Positions 25,340 through 34,059 are shown, counted from the first letter of the stretch. The stretch: 50,779 bases of DNA from Rhodoblastus sphagnicola (GCF_002937075.1 NZ_NHSJ01000112.1:1-50779); one strand, 5' to 3'. The notes: generated by a model from the letters alone, not told the origin. Program-made: numbers and translations.

Positions 25340-27460
25340 TCAAAGGCTGCGCAGACGGGCGCCGAGCGCGCGCAACGCGTTGGCCCTTTGCGGCGAAAGG
25401 TGGGACCGTCCAGCTTGATCGGACGGACGCTTGGCGTGCGCCTTGGCGTTGGCGGGAATGTCCTCGATGAAGATCGACGGCTGGCTCGGACCGCGCCGGA
25501 ATTGCGCTGAGGAAATCGTCACATGGCGCTTGCCGCGCGTGAGCGCGACATAGGCGAGACGCCGTTCCTCGGCGGCGTCGCCATAGGTCGACGGGATAAT
25601 GCCGTTCTCGAAAGCGGGCAGGAACACCTGCTCGAATTCCAGGCCCTTGGCGCGGTGCATGGTCATCAAACGAACGGCGGGCGCCGCGCCTTCGCTGGCG
25701 CGGTTGGTGGCGAGCGCTGCGTGATCGAGGAGCTCGCGCGCGGAATGGAAGCTCGAAGCCAGCGAGACCAGTTCTTCCAGATTTTCCAGTCGGCCGGCGG
25801 CGTCTTCGGCCTTGCTGGCGCGCAACAACTGGCGATAGCCGCACGCGTCGAGCAATAGAGAAATCTGATCGGCGAGCGAATGGCTCCGGTGAGCGCCGAT
25901 GCGGCGGACCTGGTCGGCCATTTTCAGGCCTTCGCCGCGGGCTTTCGGAGGAAGAGTGGCCGTGTCGAGCGCGCAGAGCAGCGACACCTTGCGGAACGCG
26001 GCTTCCTCCTCAACGATCGCGAGGGTTTGCGGACCGAACCCCCGGCGCGGTTCGTTGATCACGCGACGGAACGCTTCGTCGGATTGGCGATCGTCGGGAT
26101 GGGTGGCGAGGCGTAGATAGGCGAGCGCGATCTTGATCTCCTGGCGCGCGTAAAAGCCGACGTCACCCACGATCTCGTAAGGGATTTTGGCGCGCATCAG
26201 CGCTTCCTCGAAAGCGCGCGACAGCACGTTGGTGCGATAGAGCACGGCCATATGGTCCCAGGGCAGGCCCTCGCCATGGCGCGCGTTGATGGCGGCCGCG
26301 AGATTGAGCGCCTCGGCCTCGGCGTCGCGATAGGTTGCGATCGTGATCGGCTGGCCGTCGCCCAGATTGGTGTAGAGCGTCTTGCCCAGGCGCTTCTTGT
26401 CGCCGGCGATAACGCCGTTGGCGGCGGCGAGGATATGGCCGGTCGAGCGGAAATTCTCTTCGAGGCGGAATTCGCCGGCGTCGGGAAAGTCGCGGGTGAA
26501 TCTGCGTATGAGTCCTACATCAGCCCCTCTCCAGCCGTAGATCGATTGGTCATCATCGCCCACGGCAAAGAGGCGATTGCAATGGCTCGCCATGGCCTTC
26601 AGCCAGGAGTGCTGTGCGTAATTGACGTCCTGAAATTCGTCCGCCAACACGGCGTCGAAGCGCTCGGCCCATTGCCGGCGATATTGCCTGTCGTTCATCA
26701 GCGCCAGGGTCGGCCAAAGCAGGAGATCGCCGAAATCGGCGGCGTTGGCCTCGCGCAGGCGCTGCTGGTAGAGCGCATAGATCTTGGCGGCGTTGCGGAA
26801 CGTCATGCTTTCGATCGGTTCGCCCTTTCTTTCGGCGGCGGCGATCATGGCCTCGATCCGGGACGAGGCCGTTTCCGGGGTGATCAACTGGTCCTTGAAC
26901 GACGAAATTTTGTTGGCGATCGTCTTGACCGGATCGCGACCTCCGGCGCTCTCCGGGTTATTGGCGATGTTCAGCGCCTTCATGATGCGCTTGATCAGGA
27001 GATGGGCGTCGCCGGCGTCCAGAATGTCGAAATCCTTGCGCAGGCCAGCAATCTCCGGGGAGGTGCGCAACTGTCTGGCGCCCAGGCCATGGAACGTTCC
27101 GAGCCAGTTGGGCGCGGCGTGTTCGCCCAGAGCGGCGCGGATGCGCTCGGCCATTTCGGCCGCCGCCTTGTTGGTGAAGGTGGACACGAGAATGCGGGAG
27201 GCCGGGATTTCCTCGATTTCGATCTTGTAAACCACCGAGGCGGTCAGCGTCGAAGTCTTGCCCGTGCCAGCGCCGGCGAGAACGAGCGTCGACCCTGGGT
27301 GCATTGCCGCCTCTCGTTGAACCGGCGTTAAGCGTGCGGCAAGCGTTTCCCAAGCGTCGGGCAGAGTTTCGCCGGGCTCGTTGGCCATCATGGATTGCCA
27401 GTCGTCCCAGATGTCGGGGCCGCTATCGAGTTCGGGCAGGTATTCATCGGGATCGGACAT
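25340..27460 (-). CDS. UvrD/Rep-family DNA helicase
   Basis: A 706-residue superfamily 1A helicase. Visible motifs: Q-motif region LTPVQREAA, Walker A AGAGTGKT (62-69), TFTNKAA (Ia), DEFQDVN (II, about 270), [14 protein letters not shown] (III), ENFRST (IV), [16 protein letters not shown] (V) and [11 protein letters not shown] (VI). All key residues are present, so a working 3'-5' helicase is expected. Start ATG 27460, with GGAG upstream, 14 bases after the HD protein gene. On a conjugative element it may aid replication or repair of incoming DNA; it differs from chromosomal UvrD by an extra acidic N-terminal stretch. Confidence 0.88.
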   Translation of the reverse strand: MSDPDEYLPELDSGPDIWDDWQSMMANEPGETLPDAWETLAARLTPVQREAAMHPGSTLVLAGAGTGKTSTLTASVVYKIEIEEIPASRILVSTFTNKAAAEMAERIRAALGEHAAPNWLGTFHGLGARQLRTSPEIAGLRKDFDILDAGDAHLLIKRIMKALNIANNPESAGGRDPVKTIANKISSFKDQLITPETASSRIEAMIAAAERKGEPIESMTFRNAAKIYALYQQRLREANAADFGDLLLWPTLALMNDRQYRRQWAERFDAVLADEFQDVNYAQHSWLKAMASHCNRLFAVGDDDQSIYGWRGADVGLIRRFTRDFPDAGEFRLEENFRSTGHILAAANGVIAGDKKRLGKTLYTNLGDGQPITIATYRDAEAEALNLAAAINARHGEGLPWDHMAVLYRTNVLSRAFEEALMRAKIPYEIVGDVGFYARQEIKIALAYLRLATHPDDRQSDEAFRRVINEPRRGFGPQTLAIVEEEAAFRKVSLLCALDTATLPPKARGEGLKMADQVRRIGAHRSHSLADQISLLLDACGYRQLLRASKAEDAAGRLENLEELVSLASSFHSARELLDHAALATNRASEGAAPAVRLMTMHRAKGLEFEQVFLPAFENGIIPSTYGDAAEERRLAYVALTRGKRHVTISSAQFRRGPSQPSIFIEDIPANAKAHAKRPSDQAGRSHLSPQRANALRALGARLRSL

Positions 27461-27474
27461 GATTGTGGCTCCGC

Positions 27475-28167
27475 TCAGGTGTGATGGGGCATCGACGCGC
27501 TTGCGTCGCAGGCGGCGTGAGCCTCCTCGCAACGGGCGGCGTCGAGCAGGCCGTAAAGGCGGTCCAGGAACATCGATTCCGCGACACTGGCGGGCCAAGG
27601 CTCCCAGGGCTCGAAGCTCGGATCGGGAGCGGTCAGCGGGTCAATCGACAACGGAGGAACGATGATGCCGAGGGTGTCGCGCAGTTCCTCGCGGCTCCAT
27701 CCGACGACGTGAAACGCCTCGGATGCCGCAGCCAGTTTGTCAGCCGCTTTGTGGAGCCGGTAGGTTTCCGTTGTCCATTTGGGCAGACGGTAGCGCACGT
27801 CGATCAAACCTTGCAGCTTCTCGTCGAGCGCGAGGAATGCGCCGCCGAGATGCGGCTTCAGCGGTCCGGTCGGGTCCCAACCCAAGAGCGCCTCAGACCC
27901 ATCGTGGCCCAACTCCCTGAGGGCTTCCCGGGCCGTCAGCTGTTGTTGCATCTCGACGATGCGCAGCACGAGCAGACTGTGTTGAGCGACGGAGAGCGGG
28001 CGCTTCCATTTGGTCGCGCCGGCCCATCGGGGGATGCGCGCGAGGTTGTATGCGAGGTCTTCGTCGGTCCAGCTGTCGGGGGTGGGATCGAGGAGATTGA
28101 ATTTGTGGCCGGATCGAAACAGGATGAAGGCGCGCTGTGGCGCCGTGTCGACGTGTTCATGTTTCAT
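27475..28167 (-). CDS. HD-domain phosphohydrolase
   Basis: A 230-residue HD-superfamily protein. NLARIPRWAG...RPLSVAQHSLLV (first metal His at about 63) and LGHDGSEALLGW (HD doublet at about 88-89) follow the layout of YfbR-like plasmid and phage nucleotidases. It would hydrolyse a nucleoside phosphate using a divalent metal. AAGGAGAT precedes the ATG, which overlaps the Toprim gene's stop by four bases. With the NrdJ segment and helicase in the same operon, a nucleotide-supply function is a fair guess. Confidence 0.75.
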   Translation of the reverse strand: MKHEHVDTAPQRAFILFRSGHKFNLLDPTPDSWTDEDLAYNLARIPRWAGATKWKRPLSVAQHSLLVLRIVEMQQQLTAREALRELGHDGSEALLGWDPTGPLKPHLGGAFLALDEKLQGLIDVRYRLPKWTTETYRLHKAADKLAAASEAFHVVGWSREELRDTLGIIVPPLSIDPLTAPDPSFEPWEPWPASVAESMFLDRLYGLLDAARCEEAHAACDASASMPHHT

Positions 28168-29102
28168 GGCGTATCTCCTTGGGATTTGAGGACGTCGTTC
28201 CAATCCTCGCCTTCAAGCGGCGGGCGGCGGCGCAGGAAGGGAACGCCCGCCTCCTTGGCGAGCGTCTCGTGGCGCGCCGCATAGCGATCGCCGGCGAGGT
28301 TGGCGTCGGTCGCGCTTTCGAACCGCGCGGCGGGCATGGCCGCGATCGAGAGCAAGAGGTTTCTGATGGCGGCGGTCGTTTCCGGACCCATGCCCCCGCC
28401 AGTCGCGGCATAAACCGTGTCGTCGCGCAGATTTTCGAGCGCGGCGCGGCTCAGCGCGTCGATCGCGGCCTCCGCCAGGACGAAACGGCTTCGAAGCGCG
28501 GCGTCGCGCGGGAACAAAAACAGCGACTTGCAGCCGCCGGTGAGCGAACCTTTGTAGGTCGGGCCTCGGACATCGACATGGGTGACAACGCCGGCGGTGC
28601 GATGGGCGAACCAGGCCGAGCCGTAGGGGCCGTCGCGAATGACGTCGCAGCGGGCGGCGGCAAGAAGCACGGTTTCCGGCAAACCGCGGCCCGCAAGATA
28701 GAGCCAGGTCTGCGAATGCTTGCGCAACCGGCGCTTTTGCGCCCATCGCTCGGCGATCGGGAGCGACGCGTTGGATCTGGTCCTGATTCGCTCCATGGGC
28801 GTGAAGTCCGGCTGGACGCCAGCGAGCGGCCGAAGCGCTTTGCGCACGTGGCCGAAATTCAGCCCAGGCTCCAAATGTTGGACGAGGCCGAACACATCGC
28901 CCTTGGCGTCGCTGTTGGGGTCCCACCAGCCGGCGCCATTATGCGTGACGATGACGATCTCGCCGGCGCCACGACGGTATTTCAGGCAATGACGGGTGCT
29001 CTCAGCGCGGTCGAGCCGCCAGGGCGGCGTCGCCTGTTCAAGAACGGTCGCGCAACTGACGGCGGCGCGCAGTTCGTCAAGTTCGGTTTGAGGATGTTTC
29101 AT
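28164..29102 (-). CDS. DUF3991/Toprim primase-like protein
   Basis: A 312-residue protein with an N-terminal DUF3991-type region (DRAESTRHCLKYRRGAGEIV, GWWDPNSDAKGDVFGLVQHL) and a C-terminal Toprim domain (VLAEAAIDALSRAALE with the acidic residue, then a DANLAGDRYA block equivalent to the DxD motif). These proteins are plasmid relatives of DnaG-type primases without the zinc finger. Start ATG 29102 is preceded by AGGAGAAGGAG. First gene of the leader-5 operon. Primase activity is not certain. Confidence 0.8.
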   Translation of the reverse strand: MKHPQTELDELRAAVSCATVLEQATPPWRLDRAESTRHCLKYRRGAGEIVIVTHNGAGWWDPNSDAKGDVFGLVQHLEPGLNFGHVRKALRPLAGVQPDFTPMERIRTRSNASLPIAERWAQKRRLRKHSQTWLYLAGRGLPETVLLAAARCDVIRDGPYGSAWFAHRTAGVVTHVDVRGPTYKGSLTGGCKSLFLFPRDAALRSRFVLAEAAIDALSRAALENLRDDTVYAATGGGMGPETTAAIRNLLLSIAAMPAARFESATDANLAGDRYAARHETLAKEAGVPFLRRRPPLEGEDWNDVLKSQGDTP

Positions 29103-29275
29103 CTCCTTCTCCTGGATTGTCGCCGGGAGGCTCGTTCCGGCTGGTTTTTTTGCGATTGAGGCCAACCCGATCGCGAGGCGGCGACGTGGCAAGGGCGCGC
29201 GGAATCGCGCGGGAGCGAGCGACGCACCCTTGCGGCGACAGACGGCGATAGCGGTAGGGATGAATGTGCGCTTTC
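29103..29275 (-). promoter_or_regulatory. Structured operon leader, copy 5 (diverged)
   Basis: It keeps the core GCAAGGG/CCCTTGC (29189-29195, 29227-29233) and an apical stem, but the apical pairs are now CGCGCG/CGCGCG around GGAAT instead of GGCGC/GCGCC: a changed sequence with pairing kept. On the sense strand it is preceded by 'CTACCGCTATCGCCGTC', almost the same as in copies 1-3. It lies 86 bases before the Toprim start, further than in the other copies. Confidence 0.6.
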
Positions 29276-29347
29276 CTTCCGGGCCTCTCGATGAGGCATC
29301 AAGGGAAGGATCGAATGGCGCGAAGTCGAAGCGGCCTTGTCGGCCTA

Positions 29348-29854
29348 TCAGCAGAAGGTGGTTTTGATGGCTTCCATGAAGGCGCGCAGATCGGCGTCCT
29401 GGATGGCCCGTTCTTCAACCCGACGAATGGCGTGAAGGACCGTGGTGTGGTCGCGGTTGAATCGGCGGCCGATGCGGGGCAACGACCAGTTAGTGATCTT
29501 CTTCACCGCCCACATGGCCTCTTGTCGCGCAGCGGCGATCGCTGCTGGCTTTTCGTCGCCAAGGATTTCCTTGATGGAGACGCCCGTTCGTTCGGAGACC
29601 AGCTTCAGGATCGGCCCGGATTTCTCGTTCGACAGGTCAATCGTCGAGACCAGGCGTGATAGAGTTGTAACGGGCGTCGGGATTGTTGTGGGAACCGTCG
29701 CCGGGTCCGTTCCGACCAGCTCGCGGATCGGTGTCTTCATTTTCGGGGTTGTGACGCCTGGTGAATAGAGCCGTTGTCGTGCGGCCCGGTATCTGGCGAT
29801 AAGCTCGGCGCTCGAATGCGGTTCGCAGGTGGTGGCGAGTTGAAGCGATCTCAT
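29348..29854 (-). CDS. DnaA C-terminal-like DNA-binding protein
   Basis: The last 70 residues (AARQEAMWAVKKITNWSLPRIGRRFNRDHTTVLHAIRRVEE) match the DnaA-box-binding domain of replication initiator DnaA, including the DHTTVLHA signature helix. The AAA+ ATPase part is absent; the N-terminal 90 residues are low-complexity Thr/Pro-rich. It could bind DnaA boxes and influence plasmid or host replication. ATG 29854 has AAGGAAG upstream; ATG 29890, five bases after the methylase stop, would add twelve residues. Second gene of the leader-6 operon. Confidence 0.8.
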   Translation of the reverse strand: MRSLQLATTCEPHSSAELIARYRAARQRLYSPGVTTPKMKTPIRELVGTDPATVPTTIPTPVTTLSRLVSTIDLSNEKSGPILKLVSERTGVSIKEILGDEKPAAIAAARQEAMWAVKKITNWSLPRIGRRFNRDHTTVLHAIRRVEERAIQDADLRAFMEAIKTTFC

Positions 29855-29894
29855 GATGTTGGCTTCCTTGAGTTGAGGGTTAGGGGTCATGTCC

Positions 29895-30599
29895 TCATTC
29901 GTCCGGATAATCGCCCGGGCGTTCGAGCCGGTCGCGGCAAGGCGGAATGAATCGGAAGCGCGGATCGCCCCAATCTGTTGGCGCACCGCGCCACCAGACC
30001 AGCCAGGAGTAGGACGTCGCGGTGCTTTGTCGCATTCCTCTGGGCGTCGTCGAGGTCGGCTTCCGCTTCCACTTGCGGACTCGGCTTTTGATGATCGGCA
30101 GCCGTTGCACGAACTGACATATGAACTGGGGCGGGCTGTCCGCGAAAAGCCCATGGTAGCGTGTCTCGCCCTCCACGAAGGATGAGCGGGTCAGCATCGC
30201 GACCAGGCGCCAATCGGGCAGGGCAAGCGCGCGGGTGATGAAGGCCTGGGCCGCCTTGAACGGCGGGTTGGAGATAATGATCTCGGCTGTTGTGGCGACC
30301 GTTTCGCCGGCGGCGAGGAAATCGCCCACATGATCTTGCGGGTCGATCGTCTCTGGATCGGGCCGATAGTCGAAAATGTCGGAGGTCGTGACATCAGGCC
30401 AATATTCTTTGAGGGGCCGGCTCATGTAGCCGCGGTTCGCGGTCGGCTCGAAAACCCGACCTTCGGGGACGCCGATATCGGTTTGCGCCAGGACTTCCTC
30501 GACCAGGGATCGCGTGCCCCAGCAGGGTGTGGGAAAATCATCGAGCGAGGTGCGAGGCTCAACGCGTTGAGCCCGAACCGCGTGGCTGGACATTTTCAT
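29895..30599 (-). CDS. DNA methylase-like protein
   Basis: A 234-residue protein with a SAM-pocket-like segment (VFEPTANRGYMSRPLKE, about 50-66), an Asp after the second strand (SDIFDYRPD) and the amino-methylase catalytic motif NPPF (111-114) followed by KAAQAFITRAL. No target-recognition domain is obvious. It belongs with small plasmid or phage adenine or cytosine N-methylases and might mark incoming DNA as self. The Arg/Lys-rich part at about 175-190 is unusual. First gene after leader 6. Confidence 0.75.
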   Translation of the reverse strand: MKMSSHAVRAQRVEPRTSLDDFPTPCWGTRSLVEEVLAQTDIGVPEGRVFEPTANRGYMSRPLKEYWPDVTTSDIFDYRPDPETIDPQDHVGDFLAAGETVATTAEIIISNPPFKAAQAFITRALALPDWRLVAMLTRSSFVEGETRYHGLFADSPPQFICQFVQRLPIIKSRVRKWKRKPTSTTPRGMRQSTATSYSWLVWWRGAPTDWGDPRFRFIPPCRDRLERPGDYPDE

Positions 30600-30725
30600 C
30601 GTCGCCTCTTTTCTTCTGCAGGAATTCTCGCTTTAAACACCAGCGGACATTCGCGGCCGCGCAGGGCAAGGGCGCGCCAGCGCCGGGCTTGACCCTTGCG
30701 CAGCGGGGCCGCGAATGGCATTCAT
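30600..30725 (-). promoter_or_regulatory. Structured operon leader, copy 6
   Basis: Outer perfect 11-base arms CATTCGCGGCC (30648-30658) and GGCCGCGAATG (30707-30717), inner GCAAGGG/CCCTTGC (30666-30672, 30693-30699) and the apical GGCGC-loop-GCGCC as in copies 1-3, with the same CCGGGCTTGA flank. The outer stem sequence is entirely different from the other copies but is again perfectly paired. It lies 48 bases before the methylase ATG. Confidence 0.72.
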
Positions 30726-30912
30726 TCGGCTCTACGAATGTTATTCTGGCGGCTTTTGGATAGTCTGAAATGTTACGTTCCGCTGTTACGTCTGCTTGCG
30801 TGTTTGAACCTTCGGAGTCACAAAGGAAGGTGATCACGAACCGGCGCGAATTCGTTGATAATTCTGTTTCTAGGCGTCTTCACTGGCGTCACGGCGAGGC
30901 GAGGACTGGAGA

Positions 30913-31707
30913 ATGACTCCCGAACAAATTATGAAAGAGCTTGCGAAGCGCCATGACGACCTGCCGGTCGACGCGCTGAATGCGGCTCTTGAGCAGCCCG
31001 ACGCGGTGGCGCCGCTGTTTGAGGCGGAGATCGATCGTCTTATTGGTCAATTCGAAGAGATACTCGAAAACGCCAAGTCCGATCGCCAGTATGCGTCGCT
31101 GTGTAAGAAGCTCCTGCGCAAGCCGTCGGCGTTGTTTTATGGATTTTTGCTTGCGGCCGAATGGCGGCGAACGGAGGCCTATCCGCGGTACGCCTCCCTG
31201 TTGCAGTGGTCCTGGGCGGGCGAGCCAAATTTGCTGTCGGAAACCGTGTTCAGCGATGTGGGGCCGCGGGTGATGGCGGAAATCTACGACGGAAATCCCG
31301 TCCCGTTATTCAATTTGCTGCTTGATCATACCGCGCACGACTCGATCCGCTTTTGGCAGTTCCGGACGCTGATCATCTTGGTGATCAAAGGCGAGCTCGA
31401 CATGCCGACCTTGAAAGCATTCCTCGTCCGCGCGTTCGACGAACTCGAACAAGAGCCGGAGCAGCATGTTTGGCGCGGCTGGGAGGAAGTGATCATTTAT
31501 TTCGGTCTGGAGGATCTGATCCCGCTCGTCGAACGCGCGCATAACGTTCAGAGAATCCTGGAAGGGACGATTGAAGAATTTCGCGCGAATTACGCCTACG
31601 CCAGGGCGCATCCGGACGAGCCGATCGAGAACGATCCCGTCGTGCCGTTTAAGGGGCTGCAGGAGGAGCTTAATTGGGCGTTTGCGAATCGCGCGAGCCT
31701 TGATTGA
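30913..31707 (+). CDS. DUF1186 family protein
   Basis: A 264-residue, all-helical protein with the look of DUF1186 (FYGFLLAAEWRRTEAYPRYA, VMAEIYDGNPVPLFNLLLD, SIRFWQFRTLIILVIKGELD), a HEAT-like repeat family of unknown function, sometimes found with SEC-C tails; none is visible here. It is transcribed opposite to the plasmid block and diverges from leader 6. GAGGCGAGGA lies before the ATG. Probably cargo. Confidence 0.75.
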   Translation: MTPEQIMKELAKRHDDLPVDALNAALEQPDAVAPLFEAEIDRLIGQFEEILENAKSDRQYASLCKKLLRKPSALFYGFLLAAEWRRTEAYPRYASLLQWSWAGEPNLLSETVFSDVGPRVMAEIYDGNPVPLFNLLLDHTAHDSIRFWQFRTLIILVIKGELDMPTLKAFLVRAFDELEQEPEQHVWRGWEEVIIYFGLEDLIPLVERAHNVQRILEGTIEEFRANYAYARAHPDEPIENDPVVPFKGLQEELNWAFANRASLD

Positions 31708-31792
31708 AGAGGCCGCCGGCGGTCGCCATCCTCGGGGCGCTGTGTGGCGCTTCGCCCTGGCCTCTCAGGCGCGGGCGAAGCGCTGACCGTTG

Positions 31793-32254
31793 TCAATTGT
31801 CGGTCGTCAGAATGCCGTCGAATTCTTTAAAGATGAAACTGCGCGGCTCGGAAGGGCAGCAGGGCTTGTCGTTTTCGCCAAACGTTTTGGCATCGATGTG
31901 AATCATGCTGTCGCGCACGCTGACGCTGTCGATCTGGCCGGGCGGCATCGGAAGCATCGGAATGTTTTTGATGCGGCCGTCCTCCATGGTGAGCACTTCG
32001 ATTTCGGAAGTCTTCGGCGGTTCCGAGGATCCACCGCGTGGATAATCGAGCGAATAGCTGATCACGACGACGTCCTTCAACGCGTTGAGTCCGCCTTCGT
32101 AGATTCGTTTATAGTCGATCACCTCGATGCTGGTGTACATCGACTTGAGATAGTCCAGGATGATTTCGTCAGACAGCGCCTGGGCGTGGGAGCCAGGCGC
32201 GATGATCGCAAGGCCAAGAGCGACGATTGCGGTTCGGGCGGTTTTGGTCAGCAT
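31793..32254 (-). CDS. Secreted hypothetical protein, 153 aa
   Basis: The N-terminus (MLTKTARTAIVALGLAIIAP then GSHA-Q) is a clear signal peptide, so the mature protein of about 130 residues is periplasmic. The body (EIILDYLKSMYTSIEVIDYK, DSVSVRDSMIHIDAKTFGEN) is not a family I know. GAGGTG precedes the ATG at 32254. It stands alone, convergent with the DUF1186 gene. Confidence 0.7.
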   Translation of the reverse strand: MLTKTARTAIVALGLAIIAPGSHAQALSDEIILDYLKSMYTSIEVIDYKRIYEGGLNALKDVVVISYSLDYPRGGSSEPPKTSEIEVLTMEDGRIKNIPMLPMPPGQIDSVSVRDSMIHIDAKTFGENDKPCCPSEPRSFIFKEFDGILTTDN

Positions 32255-32679
32255 GGTGTTCACCTCGGCGAATGTCGCGAGCGAGGTCGATCGCGACTTG
32301 GGCGCCTTCATGAGTGACACGCACTGGCGCGAATTCGCTCGAGGGCTGTCGCAGCTCGACCACGCGGCCCCCTGCCCCGCGTCCGATCGCCCAAATTTAG
32401 GCGCTCCAGGCGAGGCAATCCCTCTAGCCTGTCCGGTTTCCAATTAACAGCGCATCACCGTGAGCCAAGCGCCGTCGCTGGCGATAACCCGCCCCTTATC
32501 GATAGAGAAAGCCTGCCCGCAACGCGAGGAGAGCACCCCCGGCTGCCCAGTAACGGCGGCCGGCAGGCCGCTTGAAAACATCAGCGTCAGCGGACGGAAG
32601 CCCGAAAGGGCTGAAACCGCCTGCGGGTTCGGTTAACGACAGCCCGCTGGGTCACCGGGACGCCTGGAATTCAATTCCT
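32255..32679. other. Intergenic region with compact stem-loops
   Basis: About 425 bases without a supported gene. Between about 32500 and 32665 the sequence is full of short inverted repeats: a perfect AGCCC-GAAA-GGGCT GNRA-type hairpin at about 32607-32620, AACCG/CGGTT and CCCG/CGGG pairs after it. It could be a structured RNA, a residue of a mobile element, or chance in GC-rich DNA. Confidence 0.35.
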
Positions 32680-32709
32680 TTGACTTTTTACCACTCATTG
32701 AGCTATAGT
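32680..32709 (+). promoter_or_regulatory. Promoter of the RelE/HTH pair
   Basis: TTGACT (32680-32685) and TATAGT (32704-32709) are 18 bases apart, followed by the AGGGGGG ribosome site of the toxin gene. This AT-rich patch stands out in GC-rich DNA. Confidence 0.7.
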
Positions 32710-32726
32710 TTATTGTAGGGGGGCGC

Positions 32727-33110
32727 TTGACGCGGATATTTAAGTTGAAGGAATTTGCGCGGTTTCAGCGCAAGGAACGGCTCAGCGACGCGACGCTTTG
32801 CAAGGCGATCGGCAGCATTGAGGCGGGACTAATCGACGCTGATCTCGGCGGCGGTTTGGTCAAGCAACGTCTGCCGCGAGCGGGGCAGGGCAAGAGCGGC
32901 GGCTATCGGACGGTGATCGCGTTTCGGCGCGGCGATCGGGCAGTGTTTCTATATGGCTTCGGCAAGAACGAGCGCAGCAACATCGACGCCGACGAACTGG
33001 ATGAATTCAAGCACCTGGCGCGGGGATTCTTGGAGCTGACGGCGCAGCAAATCGCCAGGCTTATCGCGGACGAAGAATTGATGGAGGTGAAAGATGACGA
33101 AGGAGCTTGA
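32727..33110 (+). CDS. RelE/HigB-type toxin
   Basis: A 127-residue member of the RelE-like family that pairs with HTH antitoxins (KLKEFARFQRKERLSDATLC, RLPRAGQGKSGGYRTVIAFR, FLYGFGKNERSNIDADEL). Members are usually ribosome-dependent mRNA nucleases; the basic RAGQGKSGGYR block is where RNA contacts are expected. The start is TTG at 32727, the only start close to the AGGGGGG site. It overlaps the antitoxin by 17 bases in toxin-first order. Confidence 0.85.
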   Translation: MTRIFKLKEFARFQRKERLSDATLCKAIGSIEAGLIDADLGGGLVKQRLPRAGQGKSGGYRTVIAFRRGDRAVFLYGFGKNERSNIDADELDEFKHLARGFLELTAQQIARLIADEELMEVKDDEGA

Positions 33111-33444
33111 GACCAAGCCGCGCGGCAAGTCGCGGATGCGCAGCGAGATCGTCGAGGCCATGCGCGGCTTGCACAAGGTCGGCGCGGTGAGCGACGGCGC
33201 ACTGGAAAAGACGACGCTACGGATGCTCGGCAAAGACGCCTTGCCGAAGGTCGAGGCGATGTCACCGGCAGAAATCGCGGCTGTGCGTGAACGCACGGGG
33301 ATCAGTCAGGCGGTCCTCGCCGGATTCATGAACGTGGCGGTGAACACGGTGAGCCAATGGGAGCGCGGCGAGCGCCAGCCGACCGGCGCGGCGCTAAAGC
33401 TGTTGAACGTCGTCAAGCACAATGGCCTCGACGCGCTGCGGTAG
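33094..33444 (+). CDS. HTH-type antitoxin
   Basis: A 116-residue XRE-family protein. The helix-turn-helix is in ISQAVLAGFMNVAVNTVSQWERGERQPTGAALKLL at about 72-105; the N-terminal half contacts the toxin. It would neutralise the RelE-like partner and repress the promoter at 32680-32709. The start overlaps the toxin gene, and the operon ends with paired inverted repeats starting at its stop codon. Confidence 0.85.
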   Translation: MTKELETKPRGKSRMRSEIVEAMRGLHKVGAVSDGALEKTTLRMLGKDALPKVEAMSPAEIAAVRERTGISQAVLAGFMNVAVNTVSQWERGERQPTGAALKLLNVVKHNGLDALR

Positions 33445-33472
33445 GCCTTTGCAAAAGGTCTACCTTTTGCAA
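33440..33472 (+). terminator. Alternative hairpins after the antitoxin gene
   Basis: TTGCAAAAGGT (33449-33459) and ACCTTTTGCAA (33462-33472) are perfect complements. The same bases can instead pair upstream as GGTAG-CCTTT/AAAGG-CTACC, starting at the antitoxin stop codon. The two folds exclude each other. No T-run follows, so termination would be weak. Confidence 0.5.
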
Positions 33473-33561
33473 GCGGGCAGGATTCTCAGAACTCACGCAG
33501 ACCGTGTGAAAAGTTCGACTGACGGGATTCTGTTGGCGTCGGCATCCGGTTAGAATCCGGC

Positions 33562-34050
33562 ATGACGCAAATTTCCGGATTCGAACGCGCGCAACTTCTG
33601 CTTTTGCCGGAGGCGATCGACGATTATGCCGGCGCCGATAATCCCGTGCGGTTCATCGACGCCTTCGTCGACGGACGCGATTTGAAGTCCGCTGGCTTTG
33701 ATCGAGTCGAGGCGAAGGCGATGGGGCGTCCCGGCTACGCTCCTGGCGATCTGCTGAAGCTCTATATTTACGGCTATCTTAACCGGGTGCGGTCGAGCCG
33801 GCGGCTTGAGGCTGAGTGTCATCGCAACATAGAAGTCATCTGGCTGCTGCGCACCTTGAAGCCGGACTTCAAAACCATTGCCGACTTCCGGGCCGGCAAT
33901 CGCAAGGCGTTCCGCGCGGTGTTTCGTGAATTCGTCGTGCTGTGCCGCAAGCTCGACCTGTTCGGACGCGAGCTTTTGGCCGTTGACGGCACGCGCATCA
34001 AGGCGGTCAACAACACATGGCCCGCCGGGCATGCAAAAGGTGCAAAATAA
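33562..34050 (+). pseudogene. IS1182-type transposase, N-terminal fragment
   Basis: Residues 1-162 match the start of IS1182-family transposases: the SGFERAQLLLLPEAIDDY opening, PGYAPGDLLKLYIYGYLNR, and the first catalytic Asp in LLAVDGTRIKAVN. Full-length members are about 450-500 residues, so the rest of the DDE domain is missing. The frame ends just before the MNT/HEPN pair. It cannot be active. Confidence 0.85.
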
Positions 34051-34059
34051 CGTGGTCTG

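Noticed and set aside
8341-30720. Reading the repeated hairpins as ordinary Rho-independent terminators or a CRISPR array
   Set aside because: They lie in front of genes on the sense strand, lack a T-run after the stem in that direction, and are kilobases apart without spacers.
32444-32581. Possible 45-aa minus-strand protein (MFSSGLPAAVTGQPGVLSSR...)
   Set aside because: The frame looks protein-like but has no ribosome site, no neighbour on its strand and coincides with inverted repeats; it could be a gene remnant, so it is not called.
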